Assembly: GCA_019454045.1 (NCBI GenBank) | Contig: SKCR01031827.1 | Span: 186,001-250,000, forward strand | DNA: 64,000 nucleotides | Direction: 5' to 3' | DNA from: Zanthoxylum bungeanum | Taxonomy: Eukaryota > Streptophyta > Magnoliopsida > Sapindales > Rutaceae | In this document: one piece after another, positions 48,117-59,729 of the stretch | Layout of the letters: every line of letters starts with the position of its first letter | Numbering within the stretch: the first letter of the stretch is position 1 | Translations under genes and position numbers: made by a program | Notes under the pieces: generated by a model | Told to the model about the DNA's origin: nothing | The model's input: only the letters and a program-made list of their open reading frames with translations | Databases searched by the model: none

Positions 48117-51100
48117 ATAACTGAAAGATTAGCGTTTAAAACATAAAGCTGGGTAAAAATGTCATTAAACGGCTTTAATTTTCAGATTGGGAATAGAACC
48201 TCAGGATAGTCCTAGGAACTGAGAAGTTATTCTATTTGATAAAGTAACATCTCGGGCCTAAGCCCGGAGTTGAGCAAATAGTAGAACATGATATTTGGAA
48301 TATTCATGTGATGATAACTTTAGTGCTCAATCCATTATGCTTAATGCAATGACACTTTAATTCCGTCGTCAAAATTAATGATTAGATCTTTGTACCATGA
48401 TGATGAAATTAAAGATCTTCATAGATCTATTCTTAGATCTTAGAAGTAAAAATTGCAAAAGAAGCTCTTTAGCTCATGTATGTCAGAGGGTACATCTGTC
48501 GAGCACTAGGTGTCGCATATGATTGCTGACATCGATCAGCTAGGTTAGCTGGGCATTACTTACGTGGCCGAGACTACCAAAGATTTGATCTTATAGTCTC
48601 TACCCGAAAGCTGGGGTAGGTTCATTGTGAACCAAGAATAAACTCTTGGAGAGTTGATGGCTATGCTCTAGGAAGACAAAAGACATATCCCAAGATGTCT
48701 GCCTAAACTGTGGCAAACGGGGTCACTGGAAGCGTGACTGCCGTATGGACAAGGCAGACATGATGGAAGAGAAGACGGGCAAGGCTCCGGCTTCAAGCAT
48801 GTTTGTCATAAACATGTTCACTATTAGTTTCAAAATTGGATTTTTGATACTAGATGTGGTACATAAATATGTACTGATGTGCGGAATCTGCTGATTAGCA
48901 GGAGACTGGCTTCAGTTGAGATTGATTTGCGAATCAGAAATGGGATAAGAGTCGCTGTTTTAACCTAAGTTTAGGAAATACCCTTCGGGTGTGTACTTAA
49001 ATTAGGAAATTGTTATAATGTACCTAGTTTGACTAGAAACATCTCTATATATCAGAGTATAACTCGTTGCGGTATACCTTTATATTCTAGAACACTAAAG
49101 TGTTTTATTTTTATAAGATGATATTAGATAAACACATTAGATGTGAATAACAATATTTATATTTTGAATATAAATGAATCTCAAACGTATGACATGACAA
49201 ACAAATATCTCAAACTGAATAAATCATATGAGACTTATTTGTGGCATTGTTGTCTGGGACACATTAAACAAGACTCGCATATCCACACTTTCGAATAGTG
49301 GATACTAGGACGGATTTGATTCTATTCAAATGATGTCTACGAATCTAGTTTATTAGGCGAAGTGCCTAAAAAACCTTTTACTTGGAAAAAGTACAAGTGC
49401 CACATATCTGTTAGCCCTTGTTCATAGTGACATAAGTGGGCCCATATCTAGCTAGGCTAGAGGTGAACATGAATACTTCGTAACCTTTACGGATGTGGCA
49501 TCGCGTTATGGTTACGTGTTTCTTTTGAAACACGAATCAGAAACTTTTGATAAATTCAAAGAGTTTCGACACGAAGTAGACAGACAGATTGGCTAAAGTA
49601 TTAAACCGTCACGGTTAGACCATGGTGGAAAATACTTAAGCAATAAGTTTCTCAATTACTTGAAAGAGTATAGTATTCTTTAAATGTGTACTCTTCACGG
49701 AACACCTCAATTTGATGGTGTGTCCGATCTGAGAAACCGAACCTTGTTGGACATAGTAAGGTTAATCATGAGTCGCTCTGAGCTACCATTTTCATTCTAG
49801 GGATACGCATTAAACAGTGCAAAACTTATTTTGAATAAGGTTCCATGAAAATCTGTTTGACAGATTTCATATTAGATATGAACAGGAAAGAAACCGGGTT
49901 TTCTCATTCCTGAAGATTTGGGAATGCTGGGCATATGTTTGGATGATACCAAACTACAACCTAAATCGGATAAGTGCCTAAATTTTAGGTTATCCTAGGG
50001 TAACCAAAGTATAATACTTATACAACTCACAAAAGAACAATGTAATTGTTGCTCTCCATGCGGTTTTCCTAAGAGAAATACCTATATGCAGTGGTAAGTG
50101 GGAGGAAAGTAAAACTCGATGAAAATCGAAGTAATACTGTTCAAGGCACCGATTCCTTAACGAAACACAAACAGATCATCAAGGATGAAACTGTACCACA
50201 ATCTTCAAATACACAAGAACCACGTAAGTCAGAGAGAGTCGGAAAACAACCTGAGAGGTATGGGTTTCTGATCTCACCTCGTAAAGATGTCAATCTTATT
50301 GAGGAAGACGAACTGACTACGTATGAGGAAGTGATACAAGGTATTGACTCCCTGTTATCGCTAAGTGCCATGATGTCCGAAATGGATTCCATGTATACCA
50401 ACCAAGTTTAGACACTGGTTGATATACCGGAAGACATTGTGTCTATTGGTACTATATAAGTCTTCAAGGAAGACATACATGGATGGCAACATACCAACGT
50501 ACAAAGCTAGGCTTGTAGCGAAAAAGTATCGTTATCAACATTTTTTCGATTACGACGAAACCTTTTACTGGTTGCCATGGTTAAATCCATTTGGATAATG
50601 CTTGCTAAAGCTGCATGTTTCATTTATGAAATGTGGCAGCTGAACGTCAAAATCGTTTTCCTTAAACGGAAACCTTTTGGAGGATGTTTACAACATCTTG
50701 ATGGTTTTGTCGTACCAAAATGAGCAAACAAGGTTTGCAAGTTAATTCGATCCATTTATGGATTGAAACAAGCATTGCATTCTTGGAACCATCGTTTTGA
50801 TGTAATCATAATGGTATATGATTTAATTCAAAACGAAAATGATTCTTGTATATATAAGGAGGTTAGTGGGAGCGCACTGACAATGATTGTCCTAAATAAT
50901 GATGATATATCATTTCTTGGAAATGACATTCCAATAATACAATCGGTGAAAGCTTGGCTTTCATAAAAATTCTCTGTAGAATTCTTGGGAGATACAACTT
51001 TTATTCTAGGAATAAGGATCTACTGGGATAAATCTAAAAGTTGTTGGCACTCTCCGAAAACTTGTACATTGAAATAAATATACGCGACCTGGTGTCTCAT

Positions 51101-51680
51101 ATGCTTTGAGCACATGGAGTCACAATCAGGTCAATCCTAGTGATAGTCACTGGATTGATGTTAAGAACGTCCTTTAGTATCTTAGACGAACTAAGGATGG
51201 TGTCTTATACTATGGAGAAGAAGAACTTGAAGTGACTGGGTTCACCGTTGCAAGTTTCCTAACCGATAAAAATGACTATAAGTCATAATAAAGGTACTAT
51301 ATAGTTTGAATAACGAAACAGTGAGCTGGAAATCTTCCAAGCAACATATTATTACCGAATAAACAACAAAAGCGGAATATTGCTTCAGCTGAGGCAGCAA
51401 TAGAAGCACTTTGGATCATTATAATCCTAATAAGATTAGGTATAATTTTGTTAGCAGCTGAGCTAGGCTACAGCACAGGCTAAAGAATTAATGGTCTCAT
51501 CAACGATCCAAGTATATACTTTAACTATTCATCTGATTCGTTCGGATCATACATCGTGGCGATATGATGATCGAATAAATCGCATCAAATGACAACATTG
51601 TAAATCGGCTGACGAAAGCATTTTTTCTCAGTAGAAGTTTGAGCGAACCGTACATAGTTCAAGTGTAGGACATTTGAGTG
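48117..51680 (+). pseudogene. Decayed copia gag-pol polyprotein
   Basis: Aligned by eye to 26647-30572. The gag start is lost (ATG reads ATA at 48117). Gag carries in-frame tag stops after VEH, DQLG and LIL (48507-48595). The zinc knuckle CLNCGKRGHWKRDC is intact near 48700-48745. Integrase pieces (49230-49860) and the linker KVKLDENRSNTVQGTDSL (50091-50411) are recognisable. RT keeps GLKQALHSWNHRFD, but the YVDD motif reads NNDD near 50910. RNase H is traceable to about 51680. It has many stops and indels and cannot encode working enzymes. Confidence 0.88.
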
Positions 51681-51694
51681 ATTGGCTTTAGGCC

Positions 51695-51705
51695 AAGTGG
51701 GAGAT
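51695..51705 (+). promoter_or_regulatory. Polypurine tract
   Basis: aagtgggagat immediately 5' of the 3' LTR, identical to that at 30594-30604 despite coding decay. Confidence 0.85.
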
Positions 51706-53710
51706 TGTTGGACAATTATGACCCATAGCATCACTATTTGTACATAATATTCTGTTGTTGTACAAATTAACTATGTGACAAAGGAAATTGCTCTTTTATC
51801 ATTTGTAATTGGATTACCGGGATATATAAATGACAAAAGTCCATATGATTAGTTCCAGATTAATAAGATATGAGACAGTATTAATTCACTAAGGTTTAAT
51901 CATTGAAACATCCCTAGTCGTAGTATTATCAAGATTGGACATCGATAATGCGGAATAGACTAGTATTGCACTTGTGCGTGTTATGTGAGCATAACGACAT
52001 ATTTCTCATATATTTGGGTATTGGATACTAATGCAAGTGTAATAGGAGGTTGTGTTTACCGATGGTACGGAAACAGCTTCGCTCTGGATAGACCCCTCGG
52101 AATTCCATTGGTAGTATGACTATGTGTCTATGGAAGTCCGAATCAGGGTAGGTATATTTGGTCTTAAACTGAGACTTACACCGTTAATACTTGCAACAAT
52201 CAATATACATGGGTTTTGGTCGTCCAGGGCTTTAACAGGTTATGTGTACGTCTCTTCTGGGTATATCGAGAATCGTAGTGTATTGGGTGTGATGTCAAGA
52301 TGGAAGTATCACTCCAGTCATATGGAGATGATGGTCACATAGGATACGAAACTAGTACTCTTAATACTGCAGTCATCGGGATAATATGACTAGGTCATGA
52401 TTATCTGATTATAGAGACTAGTTACCAGAGATCTGACATGTGCTTCGTACGAGGCAGACATAATTCCAGCCCTAGGCCTAGCACGTGACATCCGATACTG
52501 GATCGCAATACGCAATACTACATATACTACGCCTGATACATATTACATATTCCTTTAAGAATATTTCTGGAGAATTGGGTAGGCACGGTGCTTTGCTAGA
52601 AGCCAACCATGTCTTGTAATTCGGTAAAAGTAGTACTAGATATGTACGTATTCGGATAGTCCGACGACCGGATTTACTGCCAACATATCCAGGGATCTCA
52701 TGGGTCGCTTCCCGAAGATTCACCGATGACGTATGACTCGCACATAATTAATCTGGGATTAATTATAATAGAGAGAAAATTAATCTAGGATAAATTACGG
52801 AGATATTTTATCTGGGATAAAATTATTATTTAAAAGAGAGAAAACGATTAATTTGGAATTAATCGATAAAATAATATATTCGATATATTATACGAAATTA
52901 GATTTCGACGCGGAATTAAAATTAGATTTTAATTCGGGCGAACGAGTTAATTTAAAATTAATTCGCTAGCGACGTGAATAGTAATTTTGCTAGGCATTAT
53001 TATTTAATTAAAATGATTTGATTTAATTACGTCGCAACGGAAAATTCGTTAATTCAGAATTAGCGAACCCGAGCCCGGGAGTGTTTGCAAGCCCACTCGC
53101 ATTTCGAATCAAGTGGGGCCCACAAGTCACATCACACGTCACATCACCAGTCACCTCTTGTGATGGAAGTCACATCAACTTTGAGTGATGTGATGCAAGT
53201 CACTTTTTGGTGATGTGAGTTGTTGGAGGCATTAATGCCTTGTACCAATTTTGGAAATTGAATAATTGTATTTTTTTTTTGAAATCAAACACAACCAACA
53301 CAACTTCATCCTCTCTCCCTCTCCCTCTCCCTCTCCCTCACGGCAAAAGAGCAGATTTTTCTTCTAAAAAATTCTAAGGCTTGGCCGAATTTAAAGAAGG
53401 AAAATTGGAAGATTTGTTACAAATTTTTACAAGTGCTAGCACACAAGGAGTCTCACCAAGGTGATAGGGAAACCCATTCATGAGCTTGGAATCTCAAATA
53501 AAGCTTGGAGCTTGGAGCACAAAAAGAAGGGTTGACCGAAACACAAGGAGCACAAAAAGGGCATGGCCGAGAGTTTCATCCATGGAGCAAAAGTTTTGTG
53601 TTATTTGCATCGCAAAGTCGATCAAAGTAAGTATTTCCGCAACTTTACTTTGTTGTATTCACAAATTTCATTGCTTAATATGATCTTGGTTAGACCTAGA
53701 AAACCCAACA
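51706..53710 (+). repeat. 3' LTR of the 43810-53710 element
   Basis: 2,005 bp. It is nearly the same as 43810-45810; one visible difference is an extra ccctct unit in the microsatellite at about 53313-53339. The palindrome array lies at about 52742-53065. Confidence 0.93.
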
Positions 53711-54300
53711 GACATCACACCCAATACACTACGATTCTCAACATACCCAGAAGAGGCGTACACAGAACCTGTTAAAGCCCTGGACGACCAAAACAAAGTA
53801 TATTGATTGTCGTAAGTATTAGCAATGCAAGTCTCTGGTTAAAACCAAATACACCTACCCTGATTCGGACTTCCATAGACACATAGTCATACTACCAATG
53901 GAATTCCGAGGGGTCTATCTAGAGCGAAGCTGTTCCCATACCATCGGTAAACATAACCTCCTATTACACTTGCATGAGTATCCAATACCCAAATATATGA
54001 GAACTATGGCGTTATACTCCCATAACACGCACAAGTGCAATACTTGTCTATTCCGCATTATCGATGTCCAATCTCGATAATACTACGACTAAGGATGTTT
54101 TAATGATTAAACCTTCATGGATTGATAATGTCTCATATCTTATCAATCTGGAACTAATCATATGGACTTTTATCATTTATATATCCCGGTAATCCAATTA
54201 CAAATGATAAAAGAGCAATTTCCTTTGTCACATAGTTAATTTGTACAACAACACCATGTTCTGTACAAATAGTGATGTTATGGGTCATAATTGTCCAACA

Positions 54301-55227
54301 ACGTCATTATTAGATAAACAAATACTTAATTGGGTTTTCTTAATGCCAGCCAAGAATCTCGAGACATAAACTAATTAACTTGAATTCTTACTACACAATA
54401 AACTATTCTCTCTAGAGAATTATATCCTAAAACGAATATCTATTTAGATTACCTATTATGACTTAGTAACAAAGTCACTAACCATCGTGATTTTTCAAGA
54501 AAATCGGAACAAATGTTCCCATTCCCGATGGTTTAGACTAATCTAACAATATCCTAACTAGAACCTATTCTAGAAATCTGCAACCATAAGTGAAGTTGGA
54601 AAACATATATAAAATATGCATGCAGTGGATTAAAAGTTTAATTCTATCTACTTAATAGAATAAGGAAAGCATAAATGGTAATTTTCATAATATTACACAC
54701 TGCCTTAGTTATATATTTTTAACCCAGCAGTGCCTCTCACTACTTTACGTAATATCGTAATCCGCAACGAAAAATTAGAATTCAATAATTAAATCAAATT
54801 CCATAATGGGAAGTGGACCCCATGAATATATTTCGACTCACAGCTTTGGCACGTTCTCGCCTACGTATATTCACAGGTAGACAACTCATTGTCAATCTCA
54901 TTCACTGTGACTCCTTATTTTGTTCCTGACTGTTTCTGATTGTGACAACTTTGACATATTCACAGGAGGCGTATCAAGGCTTCACTTGTCAATGACAAAC
55001 TCAAGCTATCGATGTAGTCCTGACAGCTTTGGCACGTTCACGAGTCTATTTTCACTTGAAATTGTCTAATATCAAATATATATCCAGTACAAATAAATTT
55101 TCATCGACTATATCCTCATAGCTTTGGCACATTCTTAGATATAGCTACAAAAATTTATTTATATCCATATTGACAAGGCGAACCAAGAAACAAGTAATCC
55201 TAATACTAATCACTTTAATGTCTTATT
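54301..55227 (-). repeat. Oldest layer, part 3: leader-like DNA with GCCAAAG-type hairpins
   Basis: No open frame. The plus strand has three copies of agctttggcac (54842, 55025, 55120) and one variant (aactttgacat, 54947), i.e. GTGCCAAAGCT on the minus strand. Two copies sit inside perfect inverted arms: 8 bp at 54823-54830/54866-54873 and 7 bp at 55108-55114/55138-55144. The variant has 5-bp arms. This resembles the hairpins in the copia leaders at 26005-26395, suggesting a decayed copia leader in minus sense. Confidence 0.55.
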
Positions 55228-56505
55228 TGTAACATCCCGCTTGAGCCAAGATGTTACCGGCAGGAGACAGGCTAATCATGCCTCCATAAGCCTCTGATTC
55301 TGACGAAATTTCGGCATGATGTATGCAGAACATCATGCAACCTGACTTATAGCCAGCACCCTGAGACAACCTGCTTATGCAACTCAACAAATATGCAATC
55401 ATCATCTTGGCCTCAGGCCAGAACTCAATGAACAAAATGTAAATACTTGGCCTCCTGCCAGAACGCAAAATAAAACTATACTATTACATAACTCTTACAT
55501 ATAAGATACAAATGCAAATACAAATACAAGGGGTCGTGAGGACCCATAAATCGACCCATGACTCAATGACTCTTGACTACAATTGGGGCGATCCACTGTC
55601 TTCAAAGTCCTCACTGAAATCCTGCTGGCTCAGTATGACTGCTACTAACCTGCAAAACTAACAACTGTTGTGGTGTGAGTCATAAGACTCAGTAAGTAAT
55701 CATGTTCATACCTTGAGTGTCAAACACCCACAAAGTCTGAATCATGTTTCTGAATTACCCTGTCTTTTTATGTGATCATGCAATTATGTATTAGGTCAAA
55801 ACTAATTAATTATTCCTTATTCATTCCACAAACATATTACTTTGTCATCAATCCTTTTATCTGATCACGCACACTTTAACTTTTGTTTACCATTTACATT
55901 AACAAACATCCATATTAAATACATCAAGTTTCTATATCACTAACTAACAAATCCGGATCCATCACGCTTCTGCTGCGCTACTTTAATATCTTGGTACTTA
56001 CCTACTCATTCTTTGCTAATCTAGTTTGACATCTATTATAATTATCTTTTTTTTTATCTCATTGAAATATCATCAAATCGGTGTAATAAAATATTCTTTC
56101 TATTAAACATTCAACAGACTAATATTAACCATACAAACATGTATAAAAGGATACATATAATCACGTACTAGTGTTTTACAAACTGTTCCTTCCATGTAAG
56201 CATACAATGCACACATACGTCAATCATAAACGCATATATATAATCATGCTATCATGCATTAATGTCAACTATATGTATCCCAAATGATTTCTAGAATATA
56301 TGATCTAAATACCTATCATGTGGATAATACTCTACTCAATATACCATGCTTTTATAAACTATTACTTTAAAACCTTTTTTGAAAAGCTTACATATGAATG
56401 TACTGATGCTATCATGCATAATATCAACTATATCCATTTTCAAATGTTAACCAAAATGTATGATTTATAAACTACTTTCTATTTAAACATGTCATACTAT
56501 TAAGA

Positions 56506-56735
56506 AAATACTTCCTGAAAACCTTTTCTGAAAAACTATTTTCTGAAAACTCTTTTCTTAAACTCTGTTTGAAAGTCTCTTAATAAAACTTATCTTTCTG
56601 AAAACATACTTTAAATCTCTGATTTCTGGAAACTGTTTCTAAAATCTGTTTTCTGAAAACTGTTTACTAAAATCTGACTTTTGAAAACTATATACTGATG
56701 ATCTGAAAACTGTGAACTGAAAATCTACTAAAAAC
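56506..56735 (-). repeat. Degenerate short repeats (ttctgaaaac type)
   Basis: About ten imperfect copies of a ~20-bp unit around ttttctgaaaact, drifting gradually in sequence. They directly precede the five hairpins on the plus strand. Confidence 0.7.
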
Positions 56736-56741
56736 TGTTCT

Positions 56742-56926
56742 ACGTCCAGGAAACCGACTCAACTAGACGTCTCTCTACACCCAGGAAAACGACTCAACTG
56801 GGTGTGCTCTATGCCCAGGAAAACGACTCAACTGGGCATCTCTGAAACTGGTGGTGCCCTACGCCCAGGAAAATGACTCAACTGAACGTAGAGCTCTATG
56901 TCCAGGAAAATGACTCAACTGGACAT
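56742..56926 (-). repeat. Five tandem hairpins with a constant 13-base loop
   Basis: Each has 8-base arms and exactly 13 bases between them. Plus-strand loops read GAAA[AC][CT]GACTCAA. The arms differ from copy to copy, but the two sides of each match. Positions: 56742-56770, 56777-56805, 56811-56839, 56861-56889 and 56898-56926. See findings. Confidence 0.85.
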
Positions 56927-57035
56927 AGCCACCACTAGAGTCCAGGTACACGAACCTAAGCCGTCATCCTGACTCTCTACATGTGCTCATGTCCTCTGTA
57001 TCCGTCAATTCCAACTGTATCTCAAGTTACATACT

Positions 57036-57060
57036 GGGGTGAGGTTTTACCTCATGCCCC
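57036..57060 (-). other. Isolated hairpin in the solo LTR
   Basis: GGGGTGAGGT on one side and ACCTCA..CCCC on the other with a 3-base loop and a 2-base bulge. It lies ~110 bp beyond the five-hairpin array. Confidence 0.6.
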
Positions 57061-59575
57061 GAAAATATAAAAGCACATTATGTATCTCGAAACTGTAAAA
57101 ACATTTTTCTGAAATATATTGTCTTTCAAAAACATCTGAAACTTTTCTTTGAAATATTTTGAATCTTTGAAAACATTATTAACTTTTGCTCAACTGCTGA
57201 GAATCTTAACACACACATATGCATATGCATTTCTCATGCTTCTTTCTATCTTAGCCATGCTTTCTTGCAGTGTCATACATGTACATGTACATATTCATGC
57301 ATACTCATAAATGAATGACATATGTATTCTATTCCTTACATGTTTTTATCTTGAGTTAACTCATGTTCTATATGCCTTTTCTATCCTCATCATACTTTGC
57401 GTATACCACACATGCTCAAGTTAACTTATATTAACTTTTCGACCATATTATCATATCAACACAATTTACATTCAGCTTGTGCTTAAACACTCTTATACTA
57501 TTCAAACATAAAACCATCATTATCACAAATTCCATAATCATGCATACACACATGCAATCAAAGCTATTCTACTATATCAAACTTCACACATATACAAACT
57601 TTGAATTCTCAGTTCTTAAACTTATTTAACCATTTCTCAAATATCAACATGTGCTCAAAGATCTCATTTACATATATTAATATGCATATTTACTCTATGT
57701 TTATGTTTATTTAAATCTGTATCAAGATACTTGTACACAAAACATACCCTTACTATATACAAGTTTACTTATTCCTTCGTGCATATTTACCCGTTTTGTA
57801 CCTTTATGCTTACTTCCTTACAATTCATCATCTTTTAAATTTTAATCCCATTCCCTAGGGTGTAGTTTCTACAACCCTCAATCCCAAGTGTCCTTATATT
57901 ATACTCATATGTATTTGCCCACATATCACGTATACAATATAATTATCATTCTTATACTTTCAATCTAAGGCTTGCTAGTATCTTACTGCTTATATACATA
58001 TATATACTTCTTGTTTTATTGTTACACATATATTTATAAAGTTTCTTTATTATCTAAATTCAAACAGAACACGTCACAAGCATTCATCGCATGGATTACT
58101 TACCTGGCTAGGCGGACACTAATAATCTTGGTCTGATCTGTCAAAATAAATAACAAAACATGGTCAGAACCGCTATTTGCGGAACTTTCTACTTATCTAT
58201 AATAAACTTCTGAAATTTCCCGGTATAAACGAATCCTCTCCGATTCTACCATTCAAACTTCATTACTCTAAGATATCTTTCTATACTATTCTAAACTAGC
58301 TAGATAGCTTAGATTCGCATTTTACGCGTTTGCGGAAAATCTTGCGCCGCAAACGCTGCGGAAGGATCTTGGACCCCCCGAACTTATCTAGAATTACTCA
58401 ATTACTCTCGCAATATCATATTTATGTCATATCCATAATTACAGTCATCAATGCTCAGTCGAGCGAGAAACTCGGTTTCACCAGAAACCCGCTTTATCTA
58501 CTGGATTAATCAAATCTAATCCGTTCTCACTCGAATTCTATGACAAGCATATATTCAATATACTAAGCTCAAACAACTCAATTTATATCACTACGCTACT
58601 CTACGAAGCTACTGGAAACATTTGAATATTTAGCGGAAAACTTGAAATTAACAACTTTTTACCAAGAGCTCTTACCAAGATTTCTAGGCTATATACGGAC
58701 TCCAAACGATCCCACGAACGCGCTGAAATCGACGAAATTTTGATCGGAGCTACTGTTCACGTCGGGTTACTGTTCACGTGCGGTTTTCCTCCTCATTTTG
58801 TGTGATTCAGGGCACGAATCGATGAAATCGTCAACACCATCTCGTAGTACTCGTCGAGGGCTTCGATTTGGCGGGTGGCTCGGGCCGTGAAACGAACCAA
58901 CGAGCCGGGATCGCGAAACCCATCAACCCACATTTTTCTCCTCCCTGCGCCGCCGTCTGCTGCCATTTGTGAAATTGCCAGCCACCACGAGATGCGCTGT
59001 GGCCGGACGATCATGATGGCGCCGGTACGCACCGCCGTCGACCACCGGAGGGCCGTCCACAACGCCAATCTCTTTCTTCTCTCTCCTACACGTCTTCCTC
59101 TCTGTCTTCCTCTTTCAATTTCGTATTTCCTTTTTTTTTTTTTAACAAGAATAATAACAATAATAATAATAATAACACAAAATATCATCCACTCCAAATC
59201 ACCAAAATACCCCCACTTATAAGGGAAATCTCATAACTCTATGACTTTGAAGCTCTTCTGGCGCGATTTTCGAAAAGTGTTCAACGCGAAAGTTATTCGT
59301 CTCGGAAAAAAGAGTCATATGGTTCAAGAACCAACTCAATCAGAGTTCATTTGTTATTTCCGTGACCAAAACCGAAAACTTTACGCGTTTAATAAAAATC
59401 ACGTAACTGATTTCTTTGAGACGACGCATCTTCCTATGTAACAAATCATTACTTTATATTATTTTGGTCCATATATCATCGCTTGAACTCTTATCCTTTA
59501 TTATCATCCTATTCCGAGACTATAACTTCAGTCTGGGAACCTTCCAGAACTGTACCGAAAACCTGGGATGTTACA

Positions 59576-59729
59576 TTATTTAACGAAGATTTTCCTAAAT
59601 TATCAAACAATTTGAAGTTAATCAAATTAATTTTACATGCATGTGCAAATAATAAAATTGGATTAAATATCACATATCAAGTATGACAAATGTAATGGAT
59701 GTAGGAACAAACTCGCTCAAATACTATTT
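59576..59729. repeat. Oldest layer, part 4
   Basis: Short AT-rich stretch between two solo LTRs. Nothing recognised. Confidence 0.4.

Larger units (their letters stand above)
43810..53710 (+). mobile_element. Ty1/copia LTR retrotransposon, sibling inserted into its relative's LTR
   Basis: 9,901 bp, TSD gacat (43805-43809, 53711-53715). 5' LTR 43810-45810, primer site 45812-45823, leader, decayed polyprotein 48117-51680, polypurine tract 51695-51705, 3' LTR 51706-53710. Same family as the minus-strand element it sits in; it is inserted in the opposite orientation inside that element's 5' LTR. LTRs are close in sequence but the coding part is heavily mutated. Confidence 0.94.
19674..54300 (-). 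mobile_element. Ty1/copia LTR retrotransposon, host to five later insertions
   Basis: Perfect TSD acgtc at both ends. Minus orientation: 5' LTR 39204-54300 (itself interrupted three times), primer site 39191-39202, leader, decayed gag to reverse transcriptase 34965-32571, then after the nested 22456-32565 element the rest of pol 22450-21640, polypurine tract 21617-21627, 3' LTR 19674-21616. Later insertions at 22456-32565, 35433-37419, 39363-40416, 40489-42649 and 43810-53710 each carry their own TSD. Removing them restores a copia element of about 9.5 kb. Confidence 0.92.
39204..54300 (-). repeat. 5' LTR of the 19674-54300 element, in four pieces
   Basis: Collinear with 19674-21616 once the insertions 39363-40416, 40489-42649 and 43810-53710 are removed. 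Pieces: 39204-39362, 40425-40488, 42655-43809 and 53716-54300, giving about 1.96 kb. The piece after the hAT element carries an extra ~25 bp (gtctccatgg...) absent from the partner LTR. Confidence 0.88.
55650..58675 (-). other. Possible intron within the solo LTR
   Basis: On the minus strand, CTTG|GTAAGAGC at 58675 and gttttgcag| at 55650 would define a 3,026-base intron in the leader transcript. Only the two sites are seen; splicing is inferred. The hairpin array and the gttttcaga repeats fall inside it. Confidence 0.4.
55228..59575 (-). mobile_element. Solo LTR, Tekay/Del-like gypsy
   Basis: 4,348 bp, from tgtaacatcc to gggatgttaca, with a perfect TSD ttatt (55223-55227, 59576-59580). The tgtaacatccc ends and great length fit the Tekay/Del group of chromovirus-type gypsy elements (from memory). 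Minus sense is inferred from a TATA-like ttataag at about 59217, a GC-rich 5' part (58800-59110), a good splice donor (CTTG|GTAAG at 58675) and an acceptor (TTTTGCAG at 55650). Open frames at 58793-59197 and 58875-59222 overlap on opposite strands and have no motif I recognise. Confidence 0.88.

Noticed and set aside
48117..51680. A working gag-pol in the 43810-53710 element
   Set aside because: Start codon lost, three early gag stops, YVDD replaced, many indels.
58793..59222. 134- and 115-codon frames on opposite strands
   Set aside because: They overlap each other in a GC-rich LTR segment; no start context or domain supports either.
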